Origin: Pseudomonas sp. CAN1
Lineage (GTDB): Bacteria; Pseudomonadota; Gammaproteobacteria; Pseudomonadales; Pseudomonadaceae
Length of the DNA: 64,000 bases
Assembly (NCBI RefSeq): GCF_030462585.1
Contig: NZ_JASMRU010000005.1
Coordinates: 205,961 to 269,960, forward strand
Direction of reading: 5' to 3'
The translations under genes were made by a program, and so were the position numbers. Position 1 is the stretch's first letter. Each line of letters begins with the position of its first letter. The notes beneath the pieces were generated by a model. It did no database searches, was not told the DNA's origin, and worked only from the letters and a program-made list of their open reading frames with translations. Shown piece after piece: positions 52,293 to 60,652 of this stretch.

Positions 52293-53438
52293 TCAGCGGA
52301 AACCGCGATTGGGATCGTCGTCGCTGAGCTCCAGGGTCAGGCCCTTGGTCATGCTGCTCAGGTGGTCGGCGTCGGTCTCCGAGCCCAGCTTGATCATCAG
52401 ACGCAGGTCGTTCGCCGAGTCGGCGTAGGCCAGCGCGTCTTCGTAGGTGATCTCGCCCTGGGTGTAGAGCTGATACAGCGCCTGGTCGAAGGTCTGCATG
52501 CCCTGCTCGGTGGAGCGCTTCATCAGCGGCTTGAGCTCGTGGACCTCGCCCTTGCGGATCAGGTCGGCAGCCAGCGGGGTATTCAGCAGCACTTCGATCA
52601 CCGCGCGGCGGCCCTTGCCGTCCGGGGTCGGCACCAGTTGCTGGGCGACGATGGCCTTGAGGTTCAGCGACAGGTCCATCCACACCTGCCCATGCCGGTC
52701 GGCGGGGAAGAAGTGGATGATCCGCTCCAGCGCCTGGTTGGCGTTGTTGGCGTGCAGGGTCGCCAGGCACAGGTGGCCGGTTTCGGCGAAGGCCACGGCG
52801 TGGTCCATGGTCTCGCGCGAGCGTACCTCGCCGATCATGATCACGTCCGGCGCCTGGCGCAGGGTGTTCTTCAGCGCCACTTCGAAGCTGTCGGTATCCA
52901 GGCCCACCTCGCGCTGGGTGACGATGCAGCCCTGGTGCTGGTGGATGTACTCGATGGGGTCTTCGATGGAGATGATGTGACCGGTGGAGTTCTTGTTGCG
53001 GTAGCCGATCATCGCCGCCAGGGAGGTGGATTTACCGGTACCGGTGGCGCCGACGAAGATCACCAGGCCGCGCTTGGTCATCGCCAGCTTCTTGAGGATT
53101 TCCGGCAGCTTGAGGTCGTCGATGGTCGGGATGCTGGTCTCGATGCGACGCAGCACCATGCCCACCAGGTTGCGCTGGTAGAAGGCGCTGACGCGGAAAC
53201 GGCCGATGCCGCGCGCGCTGATGGCGAAGTTGCATTCGTGGTTTTCGGCGAAGTCGCGGCGCTGCTGCTCGTTCATCACCGAGAGCACCGTCTCGCGGGT
53301 CTGCTCCGGCGACAGCGCGGTCTTGGTGACCGGCAGCACCTTGCCATTGACCTTCATCGACGGCGGCACGCCCGCCGTGACGAAGAGGTCGGAGGCACCC
53401 TTTTCCACCATCAGGCGCAACAGCTTCTCGAATTCCAT
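52293..53438 (-). CDS. pilU: PilU, PilT-dependent retraction ATPase
   Basis: Secretion-type hexameric ATPase of 381 residues that assists PilT in pilus retraction. Walker A is VGATGTGKSTSLAAMIGY (about 134), the Asp box ISIEDPIEYIHQHQGC follows (about 158), Walker B and its surroundings are RQAPDVIMIGEVRSRETMDH (about 192), and the His box is GHLCLATLHANNANQALERI (about 219). The N-terminal PAS-like domain (GASDLFVTAGVPPSMKVNGK) is shared with PilT. It follows pilT by 104 bp. Confidence 0.96.
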   Translation of the reverse strand: MEFEKLLRLMVEKGASDLFVTAGVPPSMKVNGKVLPVTKTALSPEQTRETVLSVMNEQQRRDFAENHECNFAISARGIGRFRVSAFYQRNLVGMVLRRIETSIPTIDDLKLPEILKKLAMTKRGLVIFVGATGTGKSTSLAAMIGYRNKNSTGHIISIEDPIEYIHQHQGCIVTQREVGLDTDSFEVALKNTLRQAPDVIMIGEVRSRETMDHAVAFAETGHLCLATLHANNANQALERIIHFFPADRHGQVWMDLSLNLKAIVAQQLVPTPDGKGRRAVIEVLLNTPLAADLIRKGEVHELKPLMKRSTEQGMQTFDQALYQLYTQGEITYEDALAYADSANDLRLMIKLGSETDADHLSSMTKGLTLELSDDDPNRGFR

Positions 53439-53542
53439 GCTCGTTCTCGCGGGGTTTCACGCTGACTGCGACGATGCTGTCGAAGCACGGAACGAGTGCG
53501 TGTGGCGCGTTCCATGCGCCGGGCCGCGGTGGCCCGGTGGAG

Positions 53543-54577
53543 TTAGAAGTTTTCCGGAATCTTGGCTTTTTCCTTCGCCGCGTCGCGGGTCACCAGGCCC
53601 TTGGCGACCAGGCCCTTGAGGCACATGTCGAGGGTCTGCATGCCGATCGCGCCGCCGGTCTGGATCGACGAATACATCTGCGCCACCTTGTCCTCGCGGA
53701 TCAGGTTACGGATCGCCGGGGTGCCGATCATGATCTCGTGGGCCGCCACCCGGCCGCCGCCGATCTTCTTCAGCAGGGTCTGGGAGATCACCGCCTGCAG
53801 GGATTCGGAGAGCATGGAGCGAACCATGGATTTCTCCTCGGCGGGGAACACGTCGACGATACGGTCGATGGTCTTGGCCGCGGAGGTGGTGTGCAGGGTG
53901 CCGAACACCAGGTGGCCGGTTTCCGCGGCGGTCAGCGCCAGGCGGATGGTTTCCAGGTCGCGCATCTCGCCGACCAGGATGATGTCCGGGTCCTCACGCA
54001 GAGCCGAGCGCAGCGCCTCGTTGAAGCCGAGGGTGTCGCGGTGCACCTCGCGCTGGTTGACCAGGCACTTCTTCGATTCGTGGACGAATTCGATCGGGTC
54101 CTCGACGGTGAGGATGTGGCTGTACTTGGTGTTGTTCAGGTAGTCGAGCATCGCCGCCAGCGAGGTGGACTTGCCCGAACCGGTGGGACCGGTGACCAGC
54201 ACCAGGCCGCGCGGCACGTCGGAGACGCGCTTGAACACCTCGCCCATGCCCAGGTCTTCCATGGTCAGGACCTTGGAGGGAATGGTCCGGAACACGGCGC
54301 CGGCGCCGCGGTTCTGGTTGAAGGCGTTGACCCGGAAACGCGCAACCCCCGGGACTTCGAAGGAGAAGTCGGTTTCCAGGAATTCTTCATAATCCTTGCG
54401 CTGCTTGTCGTTCATGATGTCGTAGATCAGCGCGTGAACCTGCTTGTGCTCTAGTGGCGGCAGGTTGATGCGGCGAACATCGCCATCGACGCGGATCATC
54501 GGCGGCAGACCGGCCGAGAGGTGCAGGTCCGAAGCGCCCTGCTTGGCGCTGAAGGCGAGCAGCTCGGTAATATCCAT
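53543..54577 (-). CDS. pilT: PilT, type IV pilus retraction ATPase
   Basis: Motor that depolymerises the pilus for twitching motility, 344 residues as in PAO1. Motifs: GASDLHLSAGLPPMIRVDG (about 15), Walker A VTGPTGSGKSTSLAAMLDY (about 130), TVEDPIEFVHESKKCLVNQR, Walker B region LREDPDIILVGEMRDLETI (about 190), GHLVFGTLHTTSAAKTIDRI (about 216) and the AIRNLIRE motif near 288 needed for retraction. The start MDITELLAFS at 54577 is the family start. Divergent from yggS, as in most pseudomonads. Confidence 0.97.
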   Translation of the reverse strand: MDITELLAFSAKQGASDLHLSAGLPPMIRVDGDVRRINLPPLEHKQVHALIYDIMNDKQRKDYEEFLETDFSFEVPGVARFRVNAFNQNRGAGAVFRTIPSKVLTMEDLGMGEVFKRVSDVPRGLVLVTGPTGSGKSTSLAAMLDYLNNTKYSHILTVEDPIEFVHESKKCLVNQREVHRDTLGFNEALRSALREDPDIILVGEMRDLETIRLALTAAETGHLVFGTLHTTSAAKTIDRIVDVFPAEEKSMVRSMLSESLQAVISQTLLKKIGGGRVAAHEIMIGTPAIRNLIREDKVAQMYSSIQTGGAIGMQTLDMCLKGLVAKGLVTRDAAKEKAKIPENF

Positions 54578-54650
54578 GGGACTCCCCAATCAAGAGCAAG
54601 CAGGTAGAATGCCGCAGAACACGCAGCAGCCGGGCGGAAAAGCGACGGTA

Positions 54651-55340
54651 ATGTCCACGATAGCAGAGAATATTGCAAAGGTTCGCGTACGAATCCGTGA
54701 GGCGGAACAAGCGAAAAATCGCACGCCTGGGTCGGTGCAGTTGCTTGCCGTGAGCAAGACCAAACCCGCCGCCGCGATCCGCGAAGCGCATGCCGAAGGC
54801 TTGAGCGATTTCGGCGAGAACTACCTGCAGGAAGCGCTGCTCAAGCAGGTCGAGCTCACCGACCTGGCGCTGACCTGGCATTTCATCGGTCCCATCCAGT
54901 CGAACAAGACCCGGCCGATCGCCGAGCACTTCGACTGGGTGCATTCGGTGGACCGGCTGAAGGTCGCCCAGCGCCTCTCCGAGCAGCGCCCGGCGGACCT
55001 GCCGCCGCTCAACGTGCTGCTGCAGGTGAACGTCAGCGGCGAGGACAGCAAGTCCGGCTGTTCCCCCGCGGAACTGCCCGCCCTCGCCCGCGCCGTGGCG
55101 CAGTTGCCGAACCTGAAACTGCGCGGCCTGATGGCAATCCCCGAACCCACCGAAGACGTCGCCGCGCAACACGCCGCCTTCGCCCGCCTGCGCGAGCTGA
55201 TGCAAGCCCTGAATCTCGGTCTGGACAGCCTGTCCATGGGCATGAGCCACGACCTCGAAGCCGCCATCGGCGAAGGCGCCACCTGGGTGCGGATCGGTAC
55301 CGCCCTGTTCGGCGCCCGCGACTACGGCACTTCGCACTGA
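54651..55340 (+). CDS. yggS: YggS, PLP homeostasis protein
   Basis: PLP-binding protein of the YggS/PROSC family that buffers pyridoxal phosphate; 229 residues. The PLP lysine is in LLAVSKTKPAAAIREA (about 34), with DFGENYLQEALLKQ and LTWHFIGPIQSNKTRP following, and the phosphate-binding end LSMGMSHDLEAAI and VRIGTALFGARDY. A TAGAAT box lies at 54605-54610. First gene of yggS-proC and the following genes; proC starts 29 bp later. Confidence 0.95.
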   Translation: MSTIAENIAKVRVRIREAEQAKNRTPGSVQLLAVSKTKPAAAIREAHAEGLSDFGENYLQEALLKQVELTDLALTWHFIGPIQSNKTRPIAEHFDWVHSVDRLKVAQRLSEQRPADLPPLNVLLQVNVSGEDSKSGCSPAELPALARAVAQLPNLKLRGLMAIPEPTEDVAAQHAAFARLRELMQALNLGLDSLSMGMSHDLEAAIGEGATWVRIGTALFGARDYGTSH

Positions 55341-55369
55341 CGTACGGAATGAATAAAGGAAGAGACTCC

Positions 55370-56203
55370 ATGAGCAGCACCCGCATTGCCTTCATCGGCG
55401 CCGGCAACATGGCCGCCAGTCTCATCGGTGGCCTGCGCGCCAAGGGCGTCGCCGCGAGCGACATCCGCGCCAGCGATCCGGGCGCCGAGCAGCGCGCAAA
55501 GATCGCCGCCGAGCACGGCATCGAAGTGGTCGGCGACAACGCCAGCGCCGTGGCCGGTGCCGACGTGGTGGTCCTGGCGGTCAAGCCGCAGGTGATGAAG
55601 GACGTCTGCCTGGCCCTGGCGCCGGCGCTGAGCGAAAACGCGCTGATCGTCTCCATCGCCGCCGGCATCCCCTGCGCCAGCCTCGAACGCTGGCTCGGCG
55701 AAGTGAACGGCAAGCCGCGCGCCATCGTCCGCTGCATGCCCAACACCCCGGCGCTGGTCGGCCTCGGCGCCAGCGGCCTGTTCCCCAACGTCAGCGTCAG
55801 CGCCGCCCAGCGCGAGCAGGCGCAGCAACTGCTGAGCGCCGTGGGCATTGCCCTGTGGCTGGACGAGGAGCGCCAGATCGACGCGGTCACCGCCGTCTCC
55901 GGCAGCGGCCCGGCCTACTTCTTCCTGCTGATGGAAGCCATGACCGCCGCCGGCGAGAAGCTCGGCCTGTCCCGCGAAGTTGCCGGCCAGCTGGCTCGCC
56001 AGACCGCCCTGGGCGCCGCGCAGATGGCGACTACCAGCGACGTCGACCCGGCCGAACTGCGCCGCCGTGTGACTTCGCCCAAGGGCACCACCGAAGCGGC
56101 CATCAACACCTTCCAGGCCAATGGCTTCGAGGCGCTGGTGGAGAAGGCGGTTGGCGCCGCTGACCACCGCTCCGCCGAACTGGCCGAGCAGCTGGGCCGC
56201 TGA
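55370..56203 (+). CDS. proC: ProC, pyrroline-5-carboxylate reductase
   Basis: Last step of proline synthesis. 277 residues: the Rossmann nucleotide motif IAFIGAGNMAASLIGGL (about 7-23), VVLAVKPQVMKDV, and the C-terminal signature AVSGSGPAYFFLLMEAM with VTSPKGTTEAAI. AAGGAAGAG precedes the ATG at 55370; a start seven codons earlier is less likely. In most pseudomonads yggT follows directly; here an unknown gene lies between. Confidence 0.97.
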   Translation: MSSTRIAFIGAGNMAASLIGGLRAKGVAASDIRASDPGAEQRAKIAAEHGIEVVGDNASAVAGADVVVLAVKPQVMKDVCLALAPALSENALIVSIAAGIPCASLERWLGEVNGKPRAIVRCMPNTPALVGLGASGLFPNVSVSAAQREQAQQLLSAVGIALWLDEERQIDAVTAVSGSGPAYFFLLMEAMTAAGEKLGLSREVAGQLARQTALGAAQMATTSDVDPAELRRRVTSPKGTTEAAINTFQANGFEALVEKAVGAADHRSAELAEQLGR

Positions 56204-56208
56204 TCTCG

Positions 56209-57423
56209 ATGACCTTCAAGACTTCGCGACCAGGGAAGGTCGCACTGCCCCTAGCTGTCTGTTTCCTGCTGGCCAGCGCCGCCGTCCAGGCTGCGCAATG
56301 CCCGGTTGCGCCAGCGACCGACGACAACGTCAAGACCGCCTACCAGGCCATGCAGCAGGCCATGGCCAGCGGCTTCACCGATGACGCGGACAACAGCGTG
56401 ACGCCGGAGCTGAGCCAGGCCATCGAGCACTATAAACAGACGCTGGCCGACGCCTTCGACGCCCACCTCGCCTGCGCCCCGGCCACGCCGGACGTCACTG
56501 CCCTGCAGGCCGACCTGAGCCAGCGCCTGCTGCCGGTGCCGAAGCCGGTCAACGACAGCGAAGTCGCCCTGCCCGACCAAAACGAGATCGTCGTCAGCCT
56601 CAGCGCCAGTCCCGCTCCGCTGCTACTGGTCAGCGGTGGCTTCGCCATTCCCTGCGGCAGTGACAACGTGCTGCGCGGTTACCGCCGCGAAGGCGATACC
56701 TGGGTGCGCGCGCTGGACTGGCAGAGCGGCCCTTATAAGGACATCTCCGGCGCCTACGGCGACCTGTACCTGTACGAACGCCTGGCCAACGGCGACATCG
56801 CAATGATGCACGGCACGCCCTGGTGCACCTCGCGCTGGAGCCACCTGGCACTGGAAGTGGTGCGCCCGGCCACGGCCGACCAAGCCCAGCGCACCCTGCT
56901 GCACAACGAGCACGACTACGTGCGCGACGACCACGAAGTGAAGCTCAAGGCCCGCCCCGACGGCTTCGAGTGGCGCGCCGAGGTCGGCAGCCTGGACGGC
57001 GACCTGCTGACCCGGCCCGGCATCTTCCGCTACCGCCAGGACGGCGAAAGCTTCCAGCGCATCCAGCCGGCCGCGTCCAATGGCCGCGGCTTCGTCGATG
57101 AATGGCTGCGGGTGGACCCGCCGCTTGCCCGCGCCTGGGCCGACCCGGCCGGCGCCGACGCCACCCTGGCGGCGCGCGAGGAACTGCTCGGCCTCAACAA
57201 GCGCAGCGGCGTGACCCTGGCCTACACCGCGGTGCGCGGCTGCAAGGCCGACCCCGCACGCTTCCAGGTGGACATCGAGCTGGACAGCCCGGAGCCGCTG
57301 GCCGAAGGCAACCAGCGCTTCGTCAGCATCCGCCAGGAGGCCAACGGTTTTACCCTGCTGGGCCTGAGCCGCAGCGCCGACCCGGCGTGCAGTGGCCCTG
57401 ACCTGATGGCCAGGCGGGGTTGA
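56209..57423 (+). CDS. Unknown secreted protein inserted between proC and yggT
   Basis: A 404-residue protein I do not recognise. An N-terminal signal peptide is clear (KVALPLAVCFLLASAAVQAA, about 10-29). The mature part has a helical start (about 35-85), then a beta-rich body with repeated aromatic and acidic turns (VLRGYRREGDTWVRALDWQS; YGDLYLYERLANGDIAMMHG) and several cysteines (CPVAP, LACAP, IPCGS, PWCTS, RGCKAD, PACSG) that could form disulfides in the periplasm. The ATG is only 5 bp after proC and has no clear ribosome site, so coupling to proC is likely. Codon use looks native and GC-rich. Not present here in PAO1 as I recall. Confidence 0.75.
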   Translation: MTFKTSRPGKVALPLAVCFLLASAAVQAAQCPVAPATDDNVKTAYQAMQQAMASGFTDDADNSVTPELSQAIEHYKQTLADAFDAHLACAPATPDVTALQADLSQRLLPVPKPVNDSEVALPDQNEIVVSLSASPAPLLLVSGGFAIPCGSDNVLRGYRREGDTWVRALDWQSGPYKDISGAYGDLYLYERLANGDIAMMHGTPWCTSRWSHLALEVVRPATADQAQRTLLHNEHDYVRDDHEVKLKARPDGFEWRAEVGSLDGDLLTRPGIFRYRQDGESFQRIQPAASNGRGFVDEWLRVDPPLARAWADPAGADATLAAREELLGLNKRSGVTLAYTAVRGCKADPARFQVDIELDSPEPLAEGNQRFVSIRQEANGFTLLGLSRSADPACSGPDLMARRG

Positions 57424-57565
57424 ATTTGCACGTGACGAAACACACTTACAGGCGACCGGCGACGATGAATTCCCTACAGTATGGCGTTACAGCGCCGTCG
57501 TTGACCGACCGCCCGATTCGCCCGGCCCTGCGCGCCGGCGCCCAACGTTTACCAAGGACCGCCCA

Positions 57566-58159
57566 ATGACCGGACTTTCCACAGCCGCCATCTATGTGAT
57601 CCAGACCCTTGGCAGCCTGTATCTGCTGATCGTGCTGCTGCGCTTCATCCTGCAACTGGTCCGCGCCGACTTCTACAACCCGCTCAGCCAGTTCATCGTG
57701 CGCGCCACCAAGCCGCTGCTGAACCCGCTGCGCCGCGTCATCCCCGGCTTCGGCGGCATCGACTTCGCCTCGCTGGTGCTGGCCATCCTGGTCCAGCTGG
57801 TGCTCATGGTCATCACCCTGACCCTGATGGGCTACGGCGTCGGCGGCTACATCCTGCAGCTGCTGGTGTGGTCGATCATCGCGGTGACCTCGCTGTTCCT
57901 GAAGGTATTCTTCTTCGCCCTGATCATCAGCGTGATCCTCTCCTGGGTCGCTCCGGGCAGCTACAACCCCGGCGCCCAGCTGGTGAACCAGATCTGCGAG
58001 CCGTTCCTGGCGCCCTTCCGCAAGCTGCTGCCGAACCTCGGCGGCCTGGATATCTCGCCGATCTTCGCGTTCATCGCGCTGAAGCTGATCGACATGCTGG
58101 TGATCGGCAACCTCGCCGCCATGACCGGCATGCCGCAGATCCTGTCGCCGTTCATGTAA
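57566..58159 (+). CDS. yggT: YggT family integral membrane protein
   Basis: Membrane protein of 197 residues with two YGGT repeats, each a pair of helices followed by an amphipathic turn with DFYNPLSQ/SYNPGAQ (FYNPLSQFIVRATKPLLNPL and YNPGAQLVNQICEPFLAPFR). Related proteins affect osmotic tolerance in E. coli and cell or chloroplast division in others; function in Pseudomonas is unproven. yggU follows 6 bp later. The 142 bp upstream should hold a promoter because the preceding gene is unusual, but no clear boxes are seen. Confidence 0.93.
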   Translation: MTGLSTAAIYVIQTLGSLYLLIVLLRFILQLVRADFYNPLSQFIVRATKPLLNPLRRVIPGFGGIDFASLVLAILVQLVLMVITLTLMGYGVGGYILQLLVWSIIAVTSLFLKVFFFALIISVILSWVAPGSYNPGAQLVNQICEPFLAPFRKLLPNLGGLDISPIFAFIALKLIDMLVIGNLAAMTGMPQILSPFM

Positions 58160-58165
58160 CCGGCC

Positions 58166-58456
58166 ATGCCGTTCTACCACTGGGACGGCGAGGACCTGAT
58201 CCTCGACTGCCACCTGCAGCCCAAGGCGAGCCGCGACGAGTTCGCCGGGCTGCACGGTGAGCGCCTGAAAATCCGCCTCACCGCGCCGCCCGTCGAAGGC
58301 AAGGCCAACGCCCACCTGCTGGCGTTCCTCGGCAAGGCATTCGGCGTGCCGAAAAGCGCGGTGAAACTGGAAAGCGGAGAGCTGAACCGGCAGAAGCGCG
58401 TGCGCATTCCGCGCCCGACGAAACTTCCGGCGGAACTTGGGATAGCCGCTCGGTAA
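58166..58456 (+). CDS. yggU: YggU, DUF167 family protein
   Basis: Small basic protein of 96 residues. DUF167 signature: LDCHLQPKASRDEFAGLHGE (about 13) and LTAPPVEGKANAHLLAFLGK (about 36-55), then SAVKLESGELNRQKRVRI. Function unknown. Typical neighbour of yggT and metX in pseudomonads; here the dynamin-like gene separates it from metX. Confidence 0.93.
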   Translation: MPFYHWDGEDLILDCHLQPKASRDEFAGLHGERLKIRLTAPPVEGKANAHLLAFLGKAFGVPKSAVKLESGELNRQKRVRIPRPTKLPAELGIAAR

Positions 58457-58473
58457 CCTTGGCCGACCTTACG

Positions 58474-58510
58474 TGTAGGAATGTGCTGTAGGCCAATTGC
58501 TATTCCTACA
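58474..58510. repeat. Inverted repeat upstream of the dynamin-like gene
   Basis: TGTAGGAAT (58474-58482) and ATTCCTACA (58502-58510), perfect 9-bp arms with a 19-bp centre. It resembles a half of the TGTAGGA REP family and marks the left edge of the inserted dynamin gene, 66 bp before its ATG. Confidence 0.7.
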
Positions 58511-58575
58511 GTCCACCGCATAATCCACGCCATCCATTCCCCTGCGCAGGACGCGCCAGCCCAAGGAACGCCCGG

Positions 58576-60543
58576 ATGAGCATGGAACGTCTCAGTCAGC
58601 AGATCGATGCCTACGTCACCTGGAAGCGCGAGCTGGTCCGCGAGATCACCCGCTATCGCAGCTGGCTGGAGCGTGCCCGGCTGAATTCGCCGGAGATCGA
58701 GGAGCGTCTGGAACGTACCCTGCGCCTGCTGCGGGTCGACCACATCACCCTGGCCTTCGTCGGCGAGTACTCGCGCGGCAAGACCGAGCTGATCAACAGC
58801 CTGTTCTTCGCCGGCTACGGCCGGCGCATGCTGCCGTCCCAGGCCGGGCGCACCACCATGTGCCCCACCGAACTGTTCTTCGACCCGCGCTCGGAACGCC
58901 CCTACATCCGCCTGCTGCCCATCGAGACCCGCGTCGCCGAGGCCAGCGTGGCGCAGTTCAAGCGCATCCCGCGGCACTGGGTGAACATCCCGCTGGACAC
59001 CTCCGACCCGGCCAACATGGCGCTGGCCTTCGCCCAGGTCGCCAAGACCAAGCCGCTGCCGGTGGAACAGGCGATCCAGCTGGGCTTCCACCCGGACATG
59101 CTCGAAGCCAGCGACAAGCCCGGCATCGTGCTGGTGCCGGCGTGGCGCCATGCGCTGGTCAACTTCGACCACCCGCTGTTGCGCCAGGGCCTGCGAATCC
59201 TCGACACCCCCGGCCTGAACGCCCTGGGCAGCGAGCCGGAACTGACCCTGTCGATGCTGCCCAGCGCGCAGTCGATCCTCTTCCTGCTGGCCGCCGACAC
59301 CGGCGTCACCGCTTCCGACATGGCGATCTGGCAGGACCACGTGCGCCAGCTCGGCGAGGACGGCCACACTTCGCTCTACGCCGTGCTGAACAAGATCGAC
59401 GTGCTCTGGGACGACCTGGCCGGCGAAACCTTCGTGCAGAACGCCATCCGCCAGATCCAGGAAACCACCGCGCGCCAGCTGGGCATCGGCCGCGAGGATG
59501 TGCTGCCGCTGTCGGCCAAGCAGGCGCTGCTGGCCAAGGTGCGCGGCGACCGCGAACTGCTGGCGCGCAGCCAGATGGAGTCGCTGGAGGAGCTGCTCTG
59601 CGAGCGCATCGTCGCGCAGAAGGAGCGGCTGCTGGAGGACGCCGTGGTCGGCCGCGTGCTGGCCCTGGTCAACAACAGCCAGCACAGCCTGCGCGTGCGC
59701 CTGGAGAAGGTGAAGGAGCAGCAGGCGCTGCTCAACGACCAGCAGCAGGACAGCGGACAGCTGCTGTTCGAGCTGACGGCGCGGACCAAGGACGACCACA
59801 ACCTGCACCACAAGCGCCTGCTCGGCCTGAAGACCAACCAACGCCTGCTGCGCCACCAGGGCGAGCAGCTGCGCGACGCGGTGCGCCCGGAGCGCCTGGA
59901 ACAGCACCTGCGCAAGGTCCACGAGAAACTGCGCGGCAGCTGGACCACGGTCGGCATCAACCAGGCCATCCTGCAGTTCTTCCGCACCGTGGAGACCGAC
60001 CTGGTCGGCCTGATGCACGAATCGGAGACCGCCAACCGCATGGTCGCGGCCATCTACCAGCGGCATAACCAGGAGAACCCGCTCAACGCCCTCGACGCCC
60101 CGCAACTGCGCGTCGAGCGCTACCTGCGCGAGCTGGCCAAGCTGCAGCAGAAGGCCGACCGCTTCCGCCTGCACCTGAAGACCCTACTCACCGAGCAGCG
60201 CCTGCTGACCCGGCGCTTCTTCGCCACCGTCGCCCAGGAAGTCATCGGCCTGCACCAGCGCCTGCGCGAGGAAGCCGAGCAGTGGGCCGCCGACGCGCTG
60301 ATGCCGCTGATGCAGTACAGCCTGGAGCACAAGCAGATGCTGGAAACCCACATGCTGCGGCTCAAGGCGCTGGCCCAGGAAACCCAGCAGACGCGGCAGC
60401 GCTCGCTGCTGCTGGGGCGCTACACCGGGGAGCTGGAAAGCCAGCTCGCCGAGGCCACCGACATCCTCCGCCTGCTGCGCCGCCCGGCGCCGCTGCAGCG
60501 CCAGGCCAAGGTCGTCACCCTGCCCACTTCCCAGCGCGCCTGA
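58576..60543 (+). CDS. Dynamin-like GTPase
   Basis: A 655-residue large GTPase of the bacterial dynamin superfamily. G1 is FVGEYSRGKTELINSLFF (Gly63, Lys69, Thr70), G3 is ILDTPGLNALG (Asp210) and G4 is AVLNKIDVLWDD (Asn272). A G2-type Thr lies in AGRTTMCPTELFF. The rest (about 340-640) is almost all helix with long coiled-coil stretches (RLEKVKEQQALLNDQQQD; RLRVERYLRELAKLQQKAD-like), as in a dynamin stalk. No clear transmembrane helix. AAGGA precedes the ATG. Bacterial dynamins remodel or repair membranes, or link to replication (CrfC) or toxin secretion (LeoA); which applies is not visible. I recall no such gene between yggU and metX in PAO1. Confidence 0.85.
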   Translation: MSMERLSQQIDAYVTWKRELVREITRYRSWLERARLNSPEIEERLERTLRLLRVDHITLAFVGEYSRGKTELINSLFFAGYGRRMLPSQAGRTTMCPTELFFDPRSERPYIRLLPIETRVAEASVAQFKRIPRHWVNIPLDTSDPANMALAFAQVAKTKPLPVEQAIQLGFHPDMLEASDKPGIVLVPAWRHALVNFDHPLLRQGLRILDTPGLNALGSEPELTLSMLPSAQSILFLLAADTGVTASDMAIWQDHVRQLGEDGHTSLYAVLNKIDVLWDDLAGETFVQNAIRQIQETTARQLGIGREDVLPLSAKQALLAKVRGDRELLARSQMESLEELLCERIVAQKERLLEDAVVGRVLALVNNSQHSLRVRLEKVKEQQALLNDQQQDSGQLLFELTARTKDDHNLHHKRLLGLKTNQRLLRHQGEQLRDAVRPERLEQHLRKVHEKLRGSWTTVGINQAILQFFRTVETDLVGLMHESETANRMVAAIYQRHNQENPLNALDAPQLRVERYLRELAKLQQKADRFRLHLKTLLTEQRLLTRRFFATVAQEVIGLHQRLREEAEQWAADALMPLMQYSLEHKQMLETHMLRLKALAQETQQTRQRSLLLGRYTGELESQLAEATDILRLLRRPAPLQRQAKVVTLPTSQRA

Positions 60544-60592
60544 ACCCCGCGCCACGCCCGCCCCGCCCCTGCCCTGCCCCTTCCGAGCGCGC

Positions 60593-60621
60593 TTGCCGCA
60601 GGGGGCGGCGCTCTTTAGACT
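60593..60621 (+). promoter_or_regulatory. Candidate sigma-70 promoter of metX
   Basis: TTGCCG (60593-60598), 17-bp spacer, TAGACT (60616-60621), 31 bp before the metX ATG. Both boxes match the consensus at 4 of 6 positions with ideal spacing. No riboswitch-like structure is visible in this short leader. Confidence 0.4.
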
Positions 60622-60652
60622 GGCCGTCCTTTTTTATTCATGAGCTGGGTCG

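Noticed and set aside
60544-60652. A SAM-responsive riboswitch upstream of metX
   Set aside because: Only about 109 bp separate the genes, mostly C-rich sequence, and the candidate promoter leaves a leader of about 25 bases; no conserved riboswitch core is visible.
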